Below are positions 62,339 through 64,000 of a DNA stretch of 64,000 bases, one piece after another. The notes below the pieces were generated by a model. That model worked only from the letters and a program-made list of their open reading frames with translations. It did no database searches and was not told where the DNA came from. Made by a program: the position numbers and the translations under genes. The stretch comes from Pseudomonadota bacterium (lineage in GTDB: Bacteria; Pseudomonadota; Alphaproteobacteria; Acetobacterales; Acetobacteraceae), in NCBI GenBank assembly GCA_021781835.1, contig JAJXWD010000008.1:1-64000 (forward strand). Reading direction: 5' to 3'. Position 1 is the stretch's first letter; each line of letters starts with the position of its first letter.

Positions 62339-63295
62339 TCAGTAGAATAAAACCGCCTGATGCAGGGGGGCGATGAAGCTGGCCTCGGCGAGGGTGGGGG
62401 GTGGTTGGCAAACGGGCGGTTGGCCACGTGCCGGGCTGGTGAGAACGGCGCTTGCCTGGCTGGGCACCGGCTCAAGCGCGGCGGTGCCCGCGGGCGGCGC
62501 GGCGGGGGCCAGCACGGCCTGGAAGCTGGTCATGGCCTGGTCGAGCTTCTCGGGGGGAATATCGACGGCCAGGGCCTCGCGGGCTTCGGCCGTGCGCCCG
62601 GCGGCGAGCAGGGCCACGGCGTAATCCTCGCGGATGCGGGGGGAGGCCTGGGTGCCGATGGCGAGCGGGCCGAGATATTCCAGCGCGTCCTCGGCATCGC
62701 CCGACAAGGCCAGCGACAGGCCGAGATTAACTTCGGTCGCCAATGTGCCGGGGGCGAGTTTCAGGGCTTGCTCATAGGGCGCGGTGGCGCCGGCATAATC
62801 GCCCCGCAGGTCGCGGGCGATGCCCAGATCGTTATAGGCGGCGGCGTTGGTTGGATCGTCGGCGATGGCGGCGCTGAAGGCGTTTTCGGCCTCTATGGCG
62901 TTGCGCTTGAGCAGGCAGCGCCCAAGGCCGGTTTCGGCCTCGGACGAGCTTGGATCATAGCTCAAGGCGAGCTGATAGGCGGCGATCGCGTCCTCGCAGC
63001 GGCCGGTGGCGTAATAGGCCGCGCCCTCGTGATAGAGGGCTTGCAGGTCGTGTGGTTTGCGGTTGAGGACGGCCTGGGAGATTTTCAGGGCGAGATCGGG
63101 GTCGTGACCGGCCAGCGCGGCATCGGCCACATTGAGCACCGAACCGTCATTCATCTCGGCCTGGGCATTGTCAGGTTGAGAAGATGAGCAGGCGGTGAGC
63201 GCGAAGACCAGGGCGAAACCGGCATAGGCCAGCTTGCCTGCGGGGGGGGGGCTTAAAAACGGCCGTTTTGGCGATCTTGCGGTGTTGTGACCCAT
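62339..63295 (-). CDS. TPR-repeat lipoprotein (TadD-like)
   Basis: This is a 318-aa exported lipoprotein. A basic N-terminus and a hydrophobic helix end in the lipobox LTAC (Cys36). At least four tetratricopeptide-like repeats follow (about 60-240), for example LQALYHEGAAYYATGRCEDAI, AAYNDLGIARDLRGDYAGAT and ATEVNLGLSLALSGDAEDAL. A Pro/Ala-rich C-terminal region of about 80 residues is low in structure. TadD proteins act in Flp pilus assembly, but no tad genes are in the window, so only a general scaffolding role can be stated. Confidence 0.87.
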   Translation of the reverse strand: MGHNTARSPKRPFLSPPPAGKLAYAGFALVFALTACSSSQPDNAQAEMNDGSVLNVADAALAGHDPDLALKISQAVLNRKPHDLQALYHEGAAYYATGRCEDAIAAYQLALSYDPSSSEAETGLGRCLLKRNAIEAENAFSAAIADDPTNAAAYNDLGIARDLRGDYAGATAPYEQALKLAPGTLATEVNLGLSLALSGDAEDALEYLGPLAIGTQASPRIREDYAVALLAAGRTAEAREALAVDIPPEKLDQAMTSFQAVLAPAAPPAGTAALEPVPSQASAVLTSPARGQPPVCQPPPTLAEASFIAPLHQAVLFY

Positions 63296-63439
63296 GGCTG
63301 GATTAACTCACCGGATGATTATGGTTTGGTAAATTGCATTGTTGATACGATGTGTACGAAACGGCAAGTAAAACTTGCGAACCGGCACCGGCAAACACGA
63401 AATTTTGTAAAATTCCACGAATTTATATATGCAGCCAGT

Positions 63440-64000
63440 ATGACACTTCGCATCGGTATCGCCGGTATTTCCGGCCGCATGGGCATTTTTTTGGCCGAGG
63501 AGGCCGCCGCCGCCGCGTCGCTGGCGGGGGGGATTAGCCATTCGCGCCCCGGCCCGGCCGGCGCGCCGCTGTTTCCAGACATCACGGCGCTGGCCGCCGA
63601 GTCGGATGTGGTGATCGATTTTACCCATGCCAGCACGGTGCGCGCCCATGCCGAGGCGCTGGCCAAGACCGAAACGCCCTGGGTGCTGGGCACCACCGGC
63701 TATGGGCCGGAGGATCTGGCGGCGGTGGCGGTGGCGGCCGAGGTGATTCCGGTCATCGCCTCGCCTAATTTTTGCACGGGCGTGAATTTGCTGCTGCTGC
63801 TGGCCGAGAAGCTCGGCCACGCGCTGCCCGCCAGCCAGTACGATGCCGAGATTTTGGAAATGCACCACCGCCAGAAGGTGGATGCGCCTTCGGGCACGGC
63901 GCTGGCCATTGGCCGGGCGGTGGCCTTGGGGCGTGGGGTGAAGCTTGAGGAGGTCATGGTCTCGGGGCGCGATGGCGCCACGGGGGGGCGCAAGGATGGC
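63440..64000 (+). CDS. dapB: 4-hydroxy-tetrahydrodipicolinate reductase (3' end outside window)
   Basis: It reduces the cyclic intermediate of lysine/diaminopimelate synthesis with NAD(P)H. 187 codons are visible. The nucleotide motif RIGIAGISGRMG is at the start, then DVVIDFTHAS, LGTTGYGPEDL, SPNFCTGVNLL and the catalytic MHHRQKVDAPSGTA. The ATG at 63440 lacks a clear Shine-Dalgarno, and TATATA lies 10 nt upstream. The gene continues past the right edge. Confidence 0.95.
   Translation, partial: MTLRIGIAGISGRMGIFLAEEAAAAASLAGGISHSRPGPAGAPLFPDITALAAESDVVIDFTHASTVRAHAEALAKTETPWVLGTTGYGPEDLAAVAVAAEVIPVIASPNFCTGVNLLLLLAEKLGHALPASQYDAEILEMHHRQKVDAPSGTALAIGRAVALGRGVKLEEVMVSGRDGATGGRKDG

Overview
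The window is high-GC bacterial chromosome, close to 70 % GC in most genes. Its gene content and order point to an alphaproteobacterium, most likely Acetobacteraceae. The pointers are the ptsP-lysC neighbourhood, the rpmH-rnpA-yidD-yidC-engB-argB run, the yceD-rpmF-plsX-fabH-ihfA-MerR run, a eukaryote-like NADP isocitrate dehydrogenase, ETF-ubiquinone oxidoreductase, and A/T-cored intergenic hairpin repeats. Family and genus are inferred from memory, not from a search. I see no IS element, prophage or CRISPR array. Nearly all content is core housekeeping DNA, densely packed with many 1-8 nt ATGA/GTGA/TTGA gene junctions.

Layout. 1-8.5 kb: a RodZ-like HTH membrane protein (cut by the window edge), ptsP, nitronate monooxygenase and lysC on the minus strand; then ubiG, cytochrome b561, an M20 amidohydrolase and recO. 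8.5-18 kb: parC, a small unknown protein, sufE with a probable corA remnant, tRNA-Gln(CTG), ppx/gppA, rlmE, guaB and an ABC exporter pair. 18-26.3 kb: panC, cydDC, an APS-reductase/siroheme pair, and a patatin plus orphan histidine-kinase pair. 26.4-31 kb: rpmH-rnpA-yidD-yidC-engB-argB-arsC. 31-42.5 kb: metY, mntH, carbonic anhydrase, mazG, glutathione peroxidase, Nudix, recG, sdhE, mfd and a TMEM175-like channel. 42.5-44.5 kb: a lower-GC glycosyltransferase and a sulfotransferase, the only clearly accessory-looking piece. 44.5-51 kb: icd, pyrE, an FAD-linked oxidase, a thioesterase, and a BamE-like lipoprotein/PhoX-like protein/GNAT set. 51-55.5 kb: the yceD-rpmF-plsX-fabH-ihfA-merR block, then tRNA-Pro(GGG). 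55.5-64 kb: a radical-SAM gene with a 66-aa membrane protein behind a LexA-type box, moaB, a lytic transglycosylase, a family-4 uracil-DNA glycosylase, ETF-QO, a TPR lipoprotein and dapB (cut by the window edge).

How the genes fit together. Repair genes (recO, recG, mfd, udg, mazG, Nudix), topoisomerase IV, lipid initiation (plsX-fabH), membrane-protein insertion (yidC/yidD), sulfur assimilation (APS reductase, siroheme precursor oxidation, metY) and redox and respiratory genes (ETF-QO, cydDC, ubiG, sdhE, cytochrome b561) make up an aerobic core genome.

The items most worth following are: (i) the radical-SAM plus small-membrane-protein operon with an alphaproteobacterial LexA box beside its -35 element; (ii) a three-copy nested hairpin repeat at intergenic sites; (iii) a dense hairpin cassette at 61955-62075; (iv) the patatin-histidine kinase overlap; (v) the lower-GC glycosyltransferase-sulfotransferase pair; and (vi) several genes whose -10-like element lies so close to the start codon that a leaderless transcript is likely.
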